Shown: in pieces, positions 21,798 through 21,826 of the stretch
How the letters are laid out: every line of letters starts with the position of its first letter
How positions within the stretch are numbered: position 1 is the stretch's first letter
Assembly: GCA_023388935.1 (NCBI GenBank)
Contig: JAEWFG010000128.1
Span: 1-21,826, forward strand
Length of the DNA stretch: 21,826 nt
Direction: 5' to 3'
From: Pseudomonadota bacterium
Lineage (GTDB): Bacteria > Pseudomonadota > Alphaproteobacteria > Rhizobiales > Xanthobacteraceae
Notes under the pieces: model-generated
Told to the model about the DNA's origin: nothing
What the model saw: the letters and a program-made list of their open reading frames with translations, nothing else
Databases searched by the model: none
Program-made: the position numbers and the translations under genes

Positions 21798-21826
21798 TTT
21801 GCTCCTTTCGCCCCGCTGTTGTCCCC

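Noticed and set aside
21765..21826. Insertion-sequence end at the right edge
   Set aside because: The AT-rich change of texture is suggestive, but no inverted terminal repeat, target duplication or transposase is visible in what remains of the window.

Overview
The window looks like a chromosomal segment of a high-GC alphaproteobacterium, most likely Bradyrhizobium or a close relative. Four things point there: an FtsZ paralogue ending in the alphaproteobacterial tail DDILDIPAFLRR, two perfect CtrA-type boxes (TTAACC-N5-TTAACC), the aerobic cobaltochelatase pair cobS/cobT, and many intergenic palindromic repeats of the kind I associate with Bradyrhizobium. The assignment rests on reading and memory, not on a database search.

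Layout. 1-577 (-): start of a Suv3-like DEAD/DEAH helicase that leaves the left edge. 578-1592: a kilobase without a convincing gene, filled mostly by four palindromic repeats. 1593-2468 (-): DUF3108 exported protein. 2837-3376: ribosomal protein L28 (rpmB) with a clear promoter and an intrinsic terminator. 3422-6416: a lower-GC accessory island with an intact dut-thyX operon, then a DNA methyltransferase cut off after its SAM-binding half, an inverted fragment of an ORC/CDC6-like AAA ATPase gene and the 3' part of an unrecognised gene. 6464-6588: a decayed second copy of the start of the DUF2235 gene found at 10289. 6696-10120: HTH/coiled-coil repeat protein, FtsZ paralogue, then a second coiled-coil protein on the opposite strand; both coiled-coil genes carry the same CtrA box. 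10289-11593: DUF2235 hydrolase. 11918-12575: PilZ protein and a small membrane protein. 12751-13863 (-): Old Yellow Enzyme. 14051-18163 (-): cobS, cobT and a Tat-exported phytase-esterase-like protein. 18437-19132: DedA membrane protein. 19264-21664: two divergent citrate synthase paralogues, one fused to a MerR-like HTH, around a small intergenic palindrome cluster.

How the parts fit. dut and thyX are sequential steps of dTMP supply (dUTP to dUMP to dTMP) and overlap by 4 bp. CobS and CobT are the AAA+ and VWA subunits of the chelatase that puts cobalt into the corrin ring. The HTH of the citrate synthase fusion plausibly binds the palindromes between the two citrate synthase genes.

The most notable unexplained unit is 6600-10290: an extra FtsZ bracketed by two coiled-coil proteins whose upstream regions hold identical spaced CtrA boxes, suggesting a cell-cycle-timed division or envelope module. 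The second is the scrambled methyltransferase/ATPase/unknown remnant, which looks like the ruin of a conflict-type system.
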